64,000 nt of DNA from Dactylis glomerata (lineage: Eukaryota > Streptophyta > Magnoliopsida > Poales > Poaceae). The stretch's first letter is position 1, and the number at the start of each line of letters is the position of its first letter. Both the position numbers and the translations under genes were made by a program. The notes under the pieces are model-generated. The model saw only the letters and a program-made list of their open reading frames with translations. It searched no databases and was not told the DNA's origin. Location: NCBI GenBank assembly GCA_007115705.1, contig QXEO01002115.1:5346951-5410950 (forward strand), in the 5' to 3' direction. Shown here piece by piece: positions 21,290 to 32,843 of this stretch.

Positions 21290-24200
21290 AGTGAAGTGGA
21301 AGAGCACCACAGTCTTCCACCGCGCGCTTCCCTCCCATTCCCCGTCTCCCCTGACCCAGATCCACCACCGGCCGGTGCTCCGCCGCCGCCGCCGGAGCTG
21401 TCGCGCCCCCGTGCCGCGAGCTCCACGGCCGACCTGGTCCTCCGGCCGCAAGCCCCACGAGCTTCTGCTCCGCCATGGCCTTACTCGGCAGCCCGACCCT
21501 CGCGTAAGTCATATCGAAGCCCAACGCCGCCGTCACCATAATTCGCGCGACCGCGGACTCGCTGGCGCGCGACGGCGGAGCCCATCCTAGCGGAAAGGCT
21601 CAAGAGGAGGTTCCGCCCGCCTCGATTCGGCCGGAGGCTTGGCACCAAGGCGGCGCCGGACTCCGAGCGTCGAGCTGCTGGGTCTCAGCCTCCGACGAGC
21701 CCCCACGCAGCTCCTCCTCCTCCGCCTGTATCCCCTGCTTCTCCCCTTCGACAAGGTCTTATTACAAGGACCACCTGTTCTTCAGGTAAGTGTCCGCCTC
21801 CCTGTACATCCGGCAGTGATGTTCTGTACTAATTTGGTGCCCATGTGCTAATTTGTGATCGATGCAACTTGAATTTATAAGATGGATCCCCATATATGAA
21901 CGATTTTTAAACTGTAAACTAGGTCTAAATCATGAGCAGATCTAATGCAACTCTATATTGGTTATCTGTAATCTAGCTTGTTGCTGTATACTGGTTAGAT
22001 GTAACTATCTCCTATTTTTCTAGACGTATCATGGTTTAATTGTGACATATATCCTGTTCTTCCATCGCACATGGACCGATAGTAAGTTAGTTAATCTAGT
22101 GGCCGGGATTTCTGCGGATGAACATGCAATTTTTAGCATGGATTTTTTTGTTCAGATATAATGATAGTACAATAGACCCCACTGATGTGTGTTTACATCC
22201 TGTTTAGTTATATGTGAATTTCTACCTTCCACAATGTGTGCCTACCTCCCTGTCATGCTAGTGACTGAAGGTGCTTAATTACCTTGGCCATTCCGAATCA
22301 TCTTTTTATTTGCAAAAGCCTTCTCTTGTTGGCATAACACTGTACATTGGTACATGCCATAGTATATTGCGTACGTGTGAATTATGATCATATTGGACCA
22401 GTCCTTTTGCGTTCGCAAGTTCTCATGCATATAATGGATGCGAGTCACGTGACCCAGTTTAACTATGTACAGGTACGTGTTAAAGCAACATCAACCATTG
22501 CTGCTATGCTGGAAGGACAGGCCTTAGTTTTCACACAAGTTGTCGAGTACAAGGAATCATCAAAGCCTGGATCTTTCACTAAGTTATCCTGTTCGCTTGG
22601 TCAAGTTCTGATGCAGCTGCATACAGGTACAGGAGTTACTGATGTTTCTATATCATCTGGTTACTTTCTTTGACCAAAAGGAATTTATGGTTGGTGACTT
22701 ATGTCCCAGCACATGCATCCTCAAATAAAAGAATTAAGCACATCTTTAATTTGACACTAAGCGAACACCCAGCAGAGCTAATAAATGATAAAACAGCACA
22801 CAACTAGGTGTACAAAGCAAGCCAAAACAGTTAACAGAGGGCACAGCTGCATGAGCTTTTCTTTACTATGCTCACTGTAATTTTCAGCCTGTAGTGTTTA
22901 CTAACATGTTCTCAAATGACATGCTGCTTCCTTCCCTTTCGTTCATACACAAGTGCAAAAGATTGTAAATTACAGTAAATGGACTTGGTTACTTAGGTTG
23001 ACATATTTAATCAAAACATCCCCAAAATCCGAGATAATGCGGAGGCTTAATGATTTCTGTGTAAAGAAATGCAAGCAGTTGTATTCTGCTCTCGAACACT
23101 TAACTGAACTGTTTTTATATGACAGATCATGATGTTTCAGACAAGAGTGTTGTTAGGAGGAATGAGTATGTATGATCGGTACCAGGATTGACGCCTTGAT
23201 GTTGATAACATGACTTATGAGGTATCTATATCCCCTCCCTCCCATGTAACTGCACTTTAGATCAGGATCTAAGAGTCGCTTAGATACGGCATGAGACTTG
23301 GTTTAAAATTGATGTTGTCCTCAACCGGTTTTGTTCAACAGTAGTTGCTTGAGTATGCCTCATGAATAGGTACTGAGTTGGTTATCGTGCCATGGTTGAT
23401 GCATCATGTAAGTCAGAGCATTCAAAGTTACTTTAGCTGTTCTCTGTCATGAGCAATTCCATGCAACAAGAAAATTAAACTGCTATGCATAATCAATCCT
23501 TATATATCACATGTGATGAAACAGCACATGCACAAGATGGTTTCCATTTTGCTAGTAAAAGATTTCCAAATACCACCCATTTCAAACACAACACTCAATT
23601 ACCAATGTCCTTTTGATTACCACTGAAAAATAGCACTCTAGTTCTAGTGTGATGTCATTCAATTTATGTTTCAGTTTGAACAAAACATAAGCAGACTATC
23701 TCTGTTACAGTAGGATTCGTCAATAAATTCTTAGTAGCTCAGCTGCATGATTACCTATTGAATCTTTGCATTAGTAGTCATGATTGACCAATCTGCTTAG
23801 ATCAAAGGTTCTTCTTGCTGTCTTCTTGTTCTTGTTCAGGTGGGCACTTCCTGTTCTTGTTTAGATCAAAGCTGACAAGGTACAGTACTTCTTGTTGTGG
23901 TTCAGGTGGGCACTTCTTCTTCTGACAAGGTACAGTACCCACACGAAAGGAGGTGGCAAGGTGGGGGCTCCGGAGCAGCGCACGCACTTGGCTAGTAGAA
24001 GCAAAGGTCACCAACGCGAATACGGCGAGGTTCCGCAGCTGCCGGTGGCTCCCGGCGAGACATGGGGCGTGCAGCGCTGGCGAGTCAGAGAGCTGCCGGT
24101 GGCTGCGGGTGAAACGTGGGCCGTCGCGGCGGTGTCTGCGGACGAGCTGCTGGAGCTCTCTTCGTTGACCTGCGCAGCTCCGGCAACACGGATAGTTGCC

Positions 24201-24700
24201 GGTGGCTGCTGGCGATACGTGGGGCGTGTTGGCGGTGGCTGCAGACGAGCTGCTGTAGCTCTCCTCGTCGACCTGCACGCCGGCGAGACGGAGAGCTGCC
24301 TGGCTGCTGTCGAGACAATCTAGTAGAGTCCGGCAAGGGTGCTGGGACTGTGCTAGGAGGCGACAACTTCCTGGAGGCTGGCTAGGTGCTGCGCCGGCGA
24401 GGTGAGATGGAGCGTGCTGTTGGCCAGAGACGGCGCCATGTTTGCCCGCATGCTGCAGATGACTATGATGAGCACGGCGAGCTGCTGCCGCTGCTGCTAC
24501 TGCCGGATCAGCGGCGGACGGCGGCGTCCAGGAGGTGGACAGGGAAAGCATGGGAATTGGATTTCAGAACCCAAGGACCAAAACGGAGAAGAACTGAATT
24601 CCTAGTGGATTTTCTGTAAAAGTTACAAAGAATAGATGTTGCTACATCCTTTTTGCAGATGTGTTACTTTTATCTAGTGGATCAAAATTGTTGATGCCGC
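21290..24700 (+). other. Gene-like but unassigned region
   Basis: 21290-21790 is GC-rich like a cereal first exon and ends in a good donor context (CAG/GTAAGT near 21785). AT-rich intron-like DNA follows, with an exon-like block at 22473-22626. 23920-24420 is again GC-rich with imperfect repeats of GCCGGTGGCTGC. I could not assemble a continuous reading frame or name a domain. A decayed gene, or fragments captured by a transposon, would both fit. Confidence 0.3.
22473..22626 (+). pseudogene. Exon-like fragment of an unidentified gene
   Basis: A 154-nt open stretch is bounded by AG (after TATGTAC) and GT (CATACAG/GTACAG). It reads through residues resembling VRVKATSTIAAMLEGQ and SLGQVLMQLHTG, a protein-like composition unlike the AT-rich surroundings. 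I do not recognise the family. No partner exon in matching phase was found, so it may be a stranded exon. Confidence 0.3.
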
Positions 24701-25140
24701 ATGTAAAAAAAACTTTTGTTGATGCCGTGCATGGAGGAAGTCTGAAAATGGTGCCAGAACTGCGCCAATAATTGATCTAGGGATATTCAATTTTATTTGG
24801 CTTCCTGTGCTTGTGAGGGAATATTGGCACTTATGTCCAGAGATTGATACTATTGTACTAACCTGAATTGTGTTTGTACAAAAAAAAAAGAATTGTGTTT
24901 ATACAATTCTATGGTAGTACTTAATTGAATGCATTTTCGGCCTGTGTTGTGCCAAGTTCCATATGTCCTTTGTCACTGTTAATTTAATGGAAAATGGGAC
25001 GCCTGTTTTTCTAAAAAGTTTCAGATATGGCCGAGCCCGCTTGCATTGTCAGGTAGAACTAGAAGACCATCGCACTGAATCAACGCACCACATCAAAAGT
25101 AGGGTGATAAAATGGTCAGTTGGCGACATGAAACTCTCAC

Positions 25141-25675
25141 CTGGCGCCCCGGCCATGAAGCGGAGGACGTGTTCGTTGCCTCCGCAGAGCAGGTGCCTGG
25201 TGGTGGCCATAGACTCGCCGGCGCCTGAGCTGATGCCGGTGGGCTGCAAAAGAAACCATGAAAATCCAAAAGAAGGGTAGTAAGAAGGGAACGAGGATTG
25301 TATGAAGAACTTGCAAGAACATCCGAGACGGCAAAAACTCGAATTCCCAGTCCGCTGGAACCAATTCAAGATGCGGAGATGCGTACTCACCTCGTGTTGG
25401 TCAGAAATTCCCGCTCTGGATAGCAGCTTGTCCAATTCATCGACAATGGCGCCGTGTCGGAGCAGGGCGCCGTCCCCGATATCCGGCCTCTGCTCGTCGC
25501 GGCCGCGCGGAGCCGTCTCGGAGAGCAGGTATAACGCGACGCGCACATTCTGCTCCGAGAGCAGGGACGCTCTGTGCCTGAGGAGGGAGTAGACGATCCC
25601 GTCGTCGGCGGCGGCGTCGAGGTACGTGCCCGTCGTGCCGTGCCCGCGGCTCCGGAGGCACGACTCTTGCTCCAT
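25141..25675 (-). CDS. Unidentified two-exon gene or gene fragment
   Basis: Exon 1 (25675-25391, minus) starts with ATG and encodes 95 residues beginning MEQESCLRSRG. It ends CACGAG/GTGAGT, a good donor. The intron ends TTTCTTTTGCAG. Exon 2 (25243-25141) adds about 34 residues (PTGISSGAGESMATTRHLL...) and ends CCAG/GTGAGA, another donor. I found no third exon, so the 3' part is missing or too diverged. Exon 1 is GC-rich and is preceded by CT-rich leader-like DNA, as in cereal genes. I recognise no domain. It could be a genuine small gene, a truncated gene or a captured fragment. Confidence 0.45.
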
Positions 25676-25699
25676 CCGTCGGAGATGGAAGAAGAAGGG

Positions 25700-27840
25700 T
25701 GGAAATGTGAGCGGAGGAGATAGGGAAGTGGAGATATAGAGAGAGGAGAGAGAGCAGGGGATCGCCGGCGAGTGCTTGGTTTCTGTGCTCCGGCGAGTTC
25801 TTGGGTTCTTGGTGTTCCGGCGAGGGGGAGAAGAAACAGGGGAGCTGGGCGCTTTTTGTTTTTTTGTTTTTTGAGGGAAACTGGGGATTGTTCGTTACAT
25901 TCGGGCCGGCCATTCACGCGCAGGCCGTGCTCACTATGTTGGCCATGCAGGCCCAGCCCACACTGCTGGGCGCGCTCTTCCTCTCTTCTGTTTCTTTTTG
26001 AAACGAGACTCTTCTCCATTCATCATTCATGCTAAAAAAAAAGAGAGTCTCATCCCAATCGCTTGGCATGACTGGGCGGCGGCGACAACTTCCAAAGTCC
26101 TAATGGCATGGTCCGACGGCGTGGGCGTTGGTCCCCTCTCCCTCTGCTTGCCGCTCTGACGGCAGGAGGGATGTGGGTGTAGGAAATAAACTTGTTGCGC
26201 ATAGGCCACACAAATGTGTATGGCAGCAATTAGAACACCTAATGGTCATTAGACAGAGATGGAGATGCCTTAAAGGATCCTGGAGTCGCCATTGTCGCCT
26301 GCTTGATGTAGGCTTGGTGCAGCACTGTCGATGACGAGCTCGTCTCCACCGGGGCTGTCCTAGAACAGCACGGCGAGGTTCCGACCTTCTCGTTGCTTCT
26401 GCGCAGGCTACGATCGAAATAGTACAACAGAGGCCAGAATCATGAGTCGGTTAGGGCGCCCCGATCAGGGCACTTCGTTAGCATACGAGGAGGTCACGTA
26501 CGAGGAAGAGGTCCTAGGCGTTGGCATCCATTTGTAGGCCGAATCAAAGGTGGTGACATAACCAGTAGTTCGAAGCAGTAACCACCTTTGTAGGCCGACA
26601 ATTTTTTGGATAGGTCGAACTATTGGAAGCAAATTGAAAAGGAACACCGAGTGAAATCAACGAGACTAGTGGACTGATCACTAGATATATAAATAGGTGA
26701 AAATTCCAACATCACCAAAGCCCAGTTCGTTCTTTCGCTCTCCTCACGGCGCTCCTTGCTCGCGGAGCGGCATACCCAAAGAAGACGCTCAGATGCGGAT
26801 TCGACCAGGGAAAACCATATCACAAACTAGGAGGTTCTTGGAGGGCAGAGCTCCGGATCATACCAACATGAAATGTGTGACTCAGAGGAGGACGAGCTAG
26901 TGACCACCGAGGTAGCTCGTCGGCTCCTCCTAGATGGCAAGACTCCACATCCATGATGTGGCAAACAACCAATAACTAGGAACCATGCCACTGTCCTAGT
27001 CGGGGACATATAGAGTGGAGAAGGGCACCGAGCCCCTCTTCTCCTCTCACTTCTGCTAGTAAAGACGACAGAGGAGGGGAATATAGTGTTGAATTTATCT
27101 ACAAAGCGATTACATAAAGCTATACGAACACACTTAGAAATAAAATTTATCGCCAAGCGGCATATTGCACGCTCTAAATTTTTCTCTTTATTTTCACTTT
27201 TTTTCTCAACTCTTGGTGTTACAAACTTGCCAGCCCGGACGTGTATACATCGCAGACCAACCAACCTTTTACACCTTGACCTACTCGTACTCAAACTTAG
27301 CTAGCTCCAACCAATACTAAGACACGCTGACCTTTGTTGGTATTTTTAGGTCTATGGTTCGGTATCTATTTTCGGCTACCTCCAGAAAAGTACAAGATCG
27401 TCATGGAAGAAGAAAGAGTTTGAAGATCTTGAAGATTTGCTAGTTTCTTTTAGACTTTATTTTATAATAATTGAAGTCAGTTCGTGTATCTCTATTATAT
27501 ACTATTTATTACTATGAACTATGAATATATATGGTATTTGATTGTACACGCTGACCTAAACCACCACGTACAGTAGCAAACAGACTAGGAAACTAATCCT
27601 ACCTAGACACGTACTAACTCGATACAAGCTACCACAACCCGATCCAAAATCAGCTGGACACTTACCTCAACCTAGTGACACAATTAGGCAAAATTATTGC
27701 TAACAGATACGAGACGATGTGGATTCGCTAGGACACGGAAAGCGCAAGATACGAGACGACCCCAGATCTGAAGCATAAGATACGAGACGATCCTATCCGA
27801 GGCGGCGTTCGATTCGGATTATGATCCGTCCGTCCTTCGT
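25700..27840. other. Unassigned DNA left of the nested retrotransposons
   Basis: 25700-26000 could hold the promoter of the minus-strand frame at 25675. The rest has no domain, repeat end or RNA gene I can support. Several short open frames occur on both strands without coding character. Confidence 0.3.
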
Positions 27841-27847
27841 CACCCGG

Positions 27848-27865
27848 CCAATCTGTCTATAAATA
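27848..27865 (+). promoter_or_regulatory. CCAAT and TATA boxes at the left edge of the gypsy insertion
   Basis: CCAAT (27848-27852) and TATAAATA (27858-27865) lie just before the gypsy element starts at 27885. They face right, towards the DUF3615-like gene, whose coding start is now about 21.5 kb away. A transcription start would fall near the insertion point. That this was the gene's own promoter is an inference; no target duplication links the two flanks. Confidence 0.35.
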
Positions 27866-27884
27866 CAAAGTCCCATCGATCGAT

Positions 27885-28226
27885 TGATCGGATACACGCA
27901 CAAAAGCAGCAAGCAATCAAGGAGAGAGGATAGAATCGGGATGAGAGGACGAACAAGATGAGATAGCACACGAAGGTTTAGGATAGGATTCAGATTTCTG
28001 ATACAACATGTCTCTCACGCTGGGCACGCAGACCCCTTTTAACACCATACGCACGACTTACAGCTGGGCCCTCAGGTCCACAGCACATGGTCCACGCAGG
28101 GCACCTTTTCACCCACTTGTGTCTTCCACTGATGGTGGGCCATCTTCCGTGCTCGTTCCTCCTGGCTCCGCCCGGGTGGGCGACTCGCTATCCACTGCGC
28201 TATCTGAAGGAGACGCAGGTGTGACA
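27885..28226 (-). repeat. 3' LTR of the gypsy element
   Basis: 342 bp, ending (minus strand) CCGATCA and starting TGTCACACC. It differs from the other LTR at about five positions, roughly 1.5%. Confidence 0.85.
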
Positions 28227-28513
28227 CTTTCCCCCCCTTGAGAGCGATCTCGGTCCCAGAGTGGAGCTTGTGGAAACCTGAGCTTGAGCAGGTCGTAGTC
28301 CTCCCAAGTGGCGTGATTCGCATCCAGGCCACGCCATTTGATGAGAATCTGAGTAGCCGCCACGTTTCCAGAGCGAACCATCCGTCGTTCCAGAATCTCA
28401 TCAGGTTCGATTGCAGCTGCCGCGAGGTCCGGAATCGCCGGCAGTTCTCTGAAAACTGGAGTGTATTTGGAGACAAATGGTTTCAGTTGAGATACGTGAA
28501 AGACAGGGTGCAC
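28109..28513 (-). pseudogene. Gypsy pol C-terminus with chromodomain (separated by insertion)
   Basis: The frame continues the gypsy integrase C-terminus: HPVFHVSQLKPF, then a chromodomain-like segment with LIKWRGL and ATWEDYDLL at about residues 60-85. Chromodomains steer integration of chromoviruses to particular chromatin. This piece is now 16 kb away from the rest of pol. The frame runs on into the LTR. Confidence 0.8.
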
Positions 28514-28523
28514 CTGAGCTGTA

Positions 28524-28528
28524 GCTGG
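28524..28528. other. Target site duplication GCTGG (left copy)
   Basis: GCTGG precedes the composite copia element here and is repeated immediately after it at 44525-44529. Joining the gypsy pol across one copy restores a continuous integrase-chromodomain region. Confidence 0.85.
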
Positions 28529-28612
28529 TGTTAAGGTTCATGCACTAGCCACTTGAACCAAAAGTCCGAACTGATGGAAAGGGCTAGTACAATCTACTTA
28601 TACACTTCAACA
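28529..28612 (-). repeat. Outer 84-bp LTR of the composite element (left, 3' LTR)
   Basis: TGTTAAGG...CTTCAACA on the plus strand. It shares the core CTTGAACCAAAAGTCCGAAC, with one base changed, with the SMART LTR at 13836. It is preceded on the minus strand by a purine tract. Confidence 0.85.
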
Positions 28613-28872
28613 CCCCCTCTCACGTGTGACGGGAGACGAGAAGACAAGTCAACACGTGTAGAGAGGCAAAGAGGCAGCGGGAGGCCGGGCGCGGCAGGAG
28701 CTCGCCAGAGGCGAGGAAGAGGCAGCGGCGGCGGCCGGGCGCGTCGGCAGGTGACCGAGGCGGGCGGCGGCGGCGGCTGCGAGGCTGCGGAGAGCTCGCC
28801 AGAGGCGAGGAAGAATTTAGAATAAATTGTGAAAGCCAGGATTTGAACTCGAGACCTGGGGCTCTGATACCA
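28613..28872 (-). other. Internal non-coding segment between the two LTR types
   Basis: This begins on the minus strand with TGGTATCAGAGCC (28860-28872), directly after the 131-bp LTR, then passes through a GC-rich stretch (repeated GAGCTCGCCAGAGGCGAGGA) and ends in a purine tract before the 84-bp LTR. It has the layout of the interior of a miniature (TRIM-like) element. No coding frame is credible. Confidence 0.65.
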
Positions 28873-29003
28873 TGTTAGGAATAGACAAGTTGTATTCCCT
28901 GGGGGCCAAAGGCCACAACATATAGTTACATATACAGGTGTGAATATGCAGGAAACCCCCTAACAGGTGGGGAAAATACACATATACAAATATACATCTA
29001 ACA
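28873..29003 (-). repeat. Inner 131-bp LTR (copia 3' LTR)
   Basis: It starts TGTTAGATGTATA and ends ATTCCTAACA on the minus strand. It lies directly after the copia purine tract (29004-29011) and is followed by a second primer site. Apart from TGTTA/TAACA ends it is unlike the 84-bp LTRs. I found no second copy in the window. Confidence 0.7.
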
Positions 29004-29017
29004 CCCCCCCCTCAAAC

Positions 29018-30636
29018 TCATGGTGGATCCACAACACTGAGTTTGGAGAGTAAGAAATCATGCTGCACTCTAGTTTGTGCCTTTGTAAAGAAATCCGCCA
29101 ACTGCAAATCTGAAGGCACATACTGAAGCGCAACAACCTGAGCCTGCACCTGAGCACGTGTATAAAAAGCATCAACACCAATATGCTTGGTAAGCTCATG
29201 CTTGACCGGATCACGTGCAATACTGATAGCACCTGTACTATCAGACAAAAGTGGAGTGGGTGTCGTAACAGAGACCCCAAAATCGGCAAGCAACCACCGT
29301 AACCATGTCACCTCAGCAATCAACAAGGCCATAGCTCGCAACTCAGCCTCTACACTCGAACGTGAAACTGCAACCTGTTTCTTCGTCTTCCAAGCAACAA
29401 GCGAACCACCAAGAAACACACAGTAAGCAGAAAGTGAACGACGATCCGAAGGATCACTCGCCCAAGTAGCATCCGAGTAGCACTGGAGCTGGAGAGAGCT
29501 GGAACGAGGAAAGAAAAGGCGACGAGTAATCGTGCCACGAAGATAACGAAGAACACGGAGGAGATGACTATAGTGGACAGTGGTAGGAGCTGAGACAAAC
29601 TGACTCAGAATATGAACAGGATAAGATATATCAGGACGAGTGACAGCAAGATAGACAAGACTCCCAACAAGATGGCGATAACGCGTCGGATCAGGAAGAG
29701 GATCACCATCAGTAGGACGAAGCTTAACATTAAGCTCCATAGGAGTCTCAACGGTGCGCTCATCCCCAAGAGCAGCACGAGCAAGAAGATCCTGAATATA
29801 CTTTTCCTGAGAGATAGAAAAGCCATCAGAAGTGGAAGAGACCTCGATCCCAAGAAAATAGCGGAGAGGACCAAGATCGGTCATAAGAAACTACTCACGA
29901 AGACGAGCCTTAACAAAGGCAATATACTCAGGATCATCACCAGTAATGATCATATCATCAACATAGAGAAGGAGAAGAGTGCGTCCACGAGGAGAAGTAT
30001 GAACGAACAGCGCTGGATCATGAGCGCTGGGAGAGAAACCAGCAGCAGTCACCACAGAGGCAAAACGCTCAAACCAAGCACGAGGGGCCTGTTTCAGGCC
30101 ATAAAGAGAACGCCGAAGGCGACAGACCATCCCATCAGGGACAGAATACCCGGGAGGAGGCTGCATGTAGACCTCCTCACTCAACTCGCCATTAAGAAAA
30201 GCGTTCTGAACATCAAGCTGAGACACAGACCAGTGTCGAACAGAAGCGACAGCAAGAAGAGTACGCACAGTGGTCATATGAGCCACAGGGGCAAAAGTCT
30301 CATCATAGTCACGGCCGTGCTCCTGCTGAAAGCCACGAGCCACAAGACGCGCTTTGTAGCGCTCAAGAGATCCATCAGAGCGGGTCTTAATTTTATAGAC
30401 CCACTTACACGTGATAGGACGAACACCGGGAGGGGGAGAGACAAGATCCCAGGTGCCAGTGCGCTCAAGCGCAGCAATCTCCTCAGCCATAGCAAGCTGC
30501 CACTCAGGATGACGCTCAGCATCCCGATAAGAAGTCGGCTCGGAGGCGACAGAAAGACCGTACTGACTAGGAGAGTAACGGTCTGGAGCACGACGTGGAC
30601 GAGTCGTCGGAAGAGGAGAGGGAAGCTCGTCAGAAG
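29018..30636 (-). pseudogene. Copia pol 3' part: reverse transcriptase and RNase H
   Basis: The minus-strand frame shows the copia RT in order: TWDLVSPPPGVRPI, CKWVYKIK, ARLVARGFQQEHGRDY, ETFAPVAHM, LDVQNAFLNGEL, LYGLKQAPRAWF and the active-site YVDDMI. An in-frame TAG (29891-29893) stands between ARLRE and FLMTDLG, where copia proteins normally have Gln. RNase H follows (YSDATWASDPSDRRS, SRSSVEAELRA) and the frame ends at 29018. The upstream side is cut at 30636 by the nested element; the protein resumes at 41022. Confidence 0.88.
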
Positions 30637-32843
30637 TGAAAGGACACAGATGTCGCCTAGAGGGGGGGGGGTGAATAGGCGATATCAAATTTTACGAATG
30701 GCTTGAACAAAAGCGGAATTAAACTAGCGTTTATTTTGTCAAGCACATAAAACCTAAATAAACTAGGCTCACCTATGTGCACCAACAACTTATGCTAAGC
30801 AATACAAGTAACAAGGTGATAGCAAGATATATGACTTCAAGCACGAAGGCTATCACAATGTAAAGTGCATAAGTAAAGAGCTCGGGTATAGAAATAACCG
30901 AGGCACACGGAGACGATGATGTATTCCCGAGTTCCTCCCTTGAAAGGGAGTACGTCTCGTTGGAGGGGTGTGGTATCGCCACAAAGGCCTAACCAACGCC
31001 ACAAAGGCCTCACCCTATTCTCCGGTGTGAGCTTGCGCCACAAAGGCCTAGCTCACTCTTCCACTAAGGGGTTCCTCAAGGCGGAACCGGGCCTTTACAC
31101 AAAGCTTGGGGCACGCATCCACAACTTAATTGGAGGCTCCCAAGAATAGCCACCAAGGCACCACAAAGCCACAAAGCCGTCTAGGGTTCCAAGAACCCAA
31201 GAGTAATAAGCTCACAAACTTTCACTTACTCGAATCTCCGGGGAGAACTCAAACCGATGCAACTTATGCAATGGCAAGAGCACACAAGGTGCTCAAATCC
31301 TTCTCACCCAAATTTCACCAAAGCAACTAATGCTATGGAGAGATATGAGAGGAAGAACAAAGGAAATCCACAAAGAACTCCAAGATCTAGATTGACTATG
31401 TTCCCCTCACTTAGAGGAGAGATGAATTGGTAGAAATATAGATCTAGATCTCCTCTCCCTTTTCCCTCAAAAATATCCAAGAATCATGGGAGGAATGGAG
31501 GAGGAAGGGCAAGCTTGCAAAGTCAACAATGGAGGAGAGAGAATCCCAATTCGTGCACAGCCCAAGGAGGAAGAAGGGGTATTTATACCCCCCACGAAAT
31601 ATGGCCGTTGCAGGACTTGGAGGGGCGGATTATCCGGCCAAAATATGGCCGGAATATCCGGCTGGCCGGATTATCCGGCCCCCAGGCCGGATTATCCGCC
31701 CCCTATACTGGGTGACGCCGAGCAAAGTCCTTAGCAGAAATTCCGAAACGAAATTTTCGCCCCCAGGCCGGATAATCCGCCCCCCCTGGCCGGAATATCC
31801 GCCCCCCTTACTGGGTGACGCCGAGCAGAAACTGCAATACGAAAACGGTGATAACTTTTTCATCCGGACTCCGTTTTTGATGATCTTGGGCTCGTTGGAA
31901 TCACCACAACGAGCTCTACAACTTCATCCATAGAAACATCATAGTCCAATAAGGGAGTATAAAACCAAATGATGAAAGGTTTGACCTCTCTTTGAAGACA
32001 AATCGGTAAAACCTCCAAACATCAAAAACGCAATAAGAGTTTCATGCAAAATCCGTTTTTGATGATCTAGAGCTTGTCATGGAAATAACCACAAGCTCTA
32101 AAACCTCACATGGATAAAACCCAAATGAGAACCAAGAAAGATGATGCCAAGTATGCAAAGGTTTGAGCTCCCTCCGAACGATACAATTAAGTTACTCACT
32201 CGAGAGCCCCTCTTGATAGTACGGCAACCGATCCTATAACCCGGTCTCACAACTAACACCATGAGACCGGTAAGAAAGAAACCCTAACACTATCATACCT
32301 TTGCCTTGAGCATTCCACTTGAGGTGGATAATGACGATCTTGATCTTCTCAAGTTGGACCACCTTTCTTGATTGAACTTGCTTGGTGAAGTCTTGCGGAT
32401 TGCTCCCCCATACTCCACTATGGAAGAGACTCTCTTTAAGCATATCTTCACATATCCATGATCACAATATAGATGGCAAGCTTCAAGCATATGTTCTCTT
32501 CTAGTTGCTCATCTTGAAGTTGCGCTTTGACTTGATCAATCCTCGAATCAATTCTTCTTTCTCCATAATGATGGTGTCTTGAGGATACACAAGAGAGCTC
32601 ACTCAATCTTATTATTCAAGACACACTTGACATAAGCTCAACTCCCTTAAGACCAATCTTTGGATCACTCCTTGAATAACACCTTGGTTAACACATAATC
32701 TTCTTCTTACAACCTTGACTCCAACAAATGGTTCAAGCATTGTCTATGGACAAGTCCTACACATATAACTCAATGCAACCATTAGTCCATAGGGATTGTC
32801 ATTAATTACCAAAACCACACATGGGGCTCAATATGATCTTTCA
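30637..32843 (-). repeat. 3' LTR of the gag-only element
   Basis: Direct repeat of 38808-41016 with very few differences. It includes a GGCCGGATTATCCGGCC-type palindrome cluster at 31620-31810 and a duplicated ACTGGGTGACGCCGAGCA motif. Confidence 0.92.
31620..31835. repeat. Palindrome cluster within the LTR
   Basis: Six or more copies of GCCGGATTATCCG, GCCGGAATATCCG or GCCGGATAATCCG, often forming GGCCGGATTATCCGGCC, alternate with two copies of CTGGGTGACGCCGAGCA. The same cluster recurs in the other LTR at 39791-40005. The symmetric units could fold as hairpins or bind a dimeric protein; that is an inference. Confidence 0.75.

Noticed and set aside
23802..24551. 249-codon minus-strand frame
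   Set aside because: Its Ala/Ser/His-rich repetitive translation comes from imperfect GC-rich repeats, with no domain or splice logic.
29612..30706. 364-codon open frame on the plus strand
   Set aside because: It is antisense to the clear copia RT/RNase H frame and has a low-complexity Arg/Lys/Ser translation, so it is a shadow frame.
30773..31330. Small frames that occur identically in both 2.2-kb LTRs
   Set aside because: They recur only because the LTRs are copies, and have no coding features.
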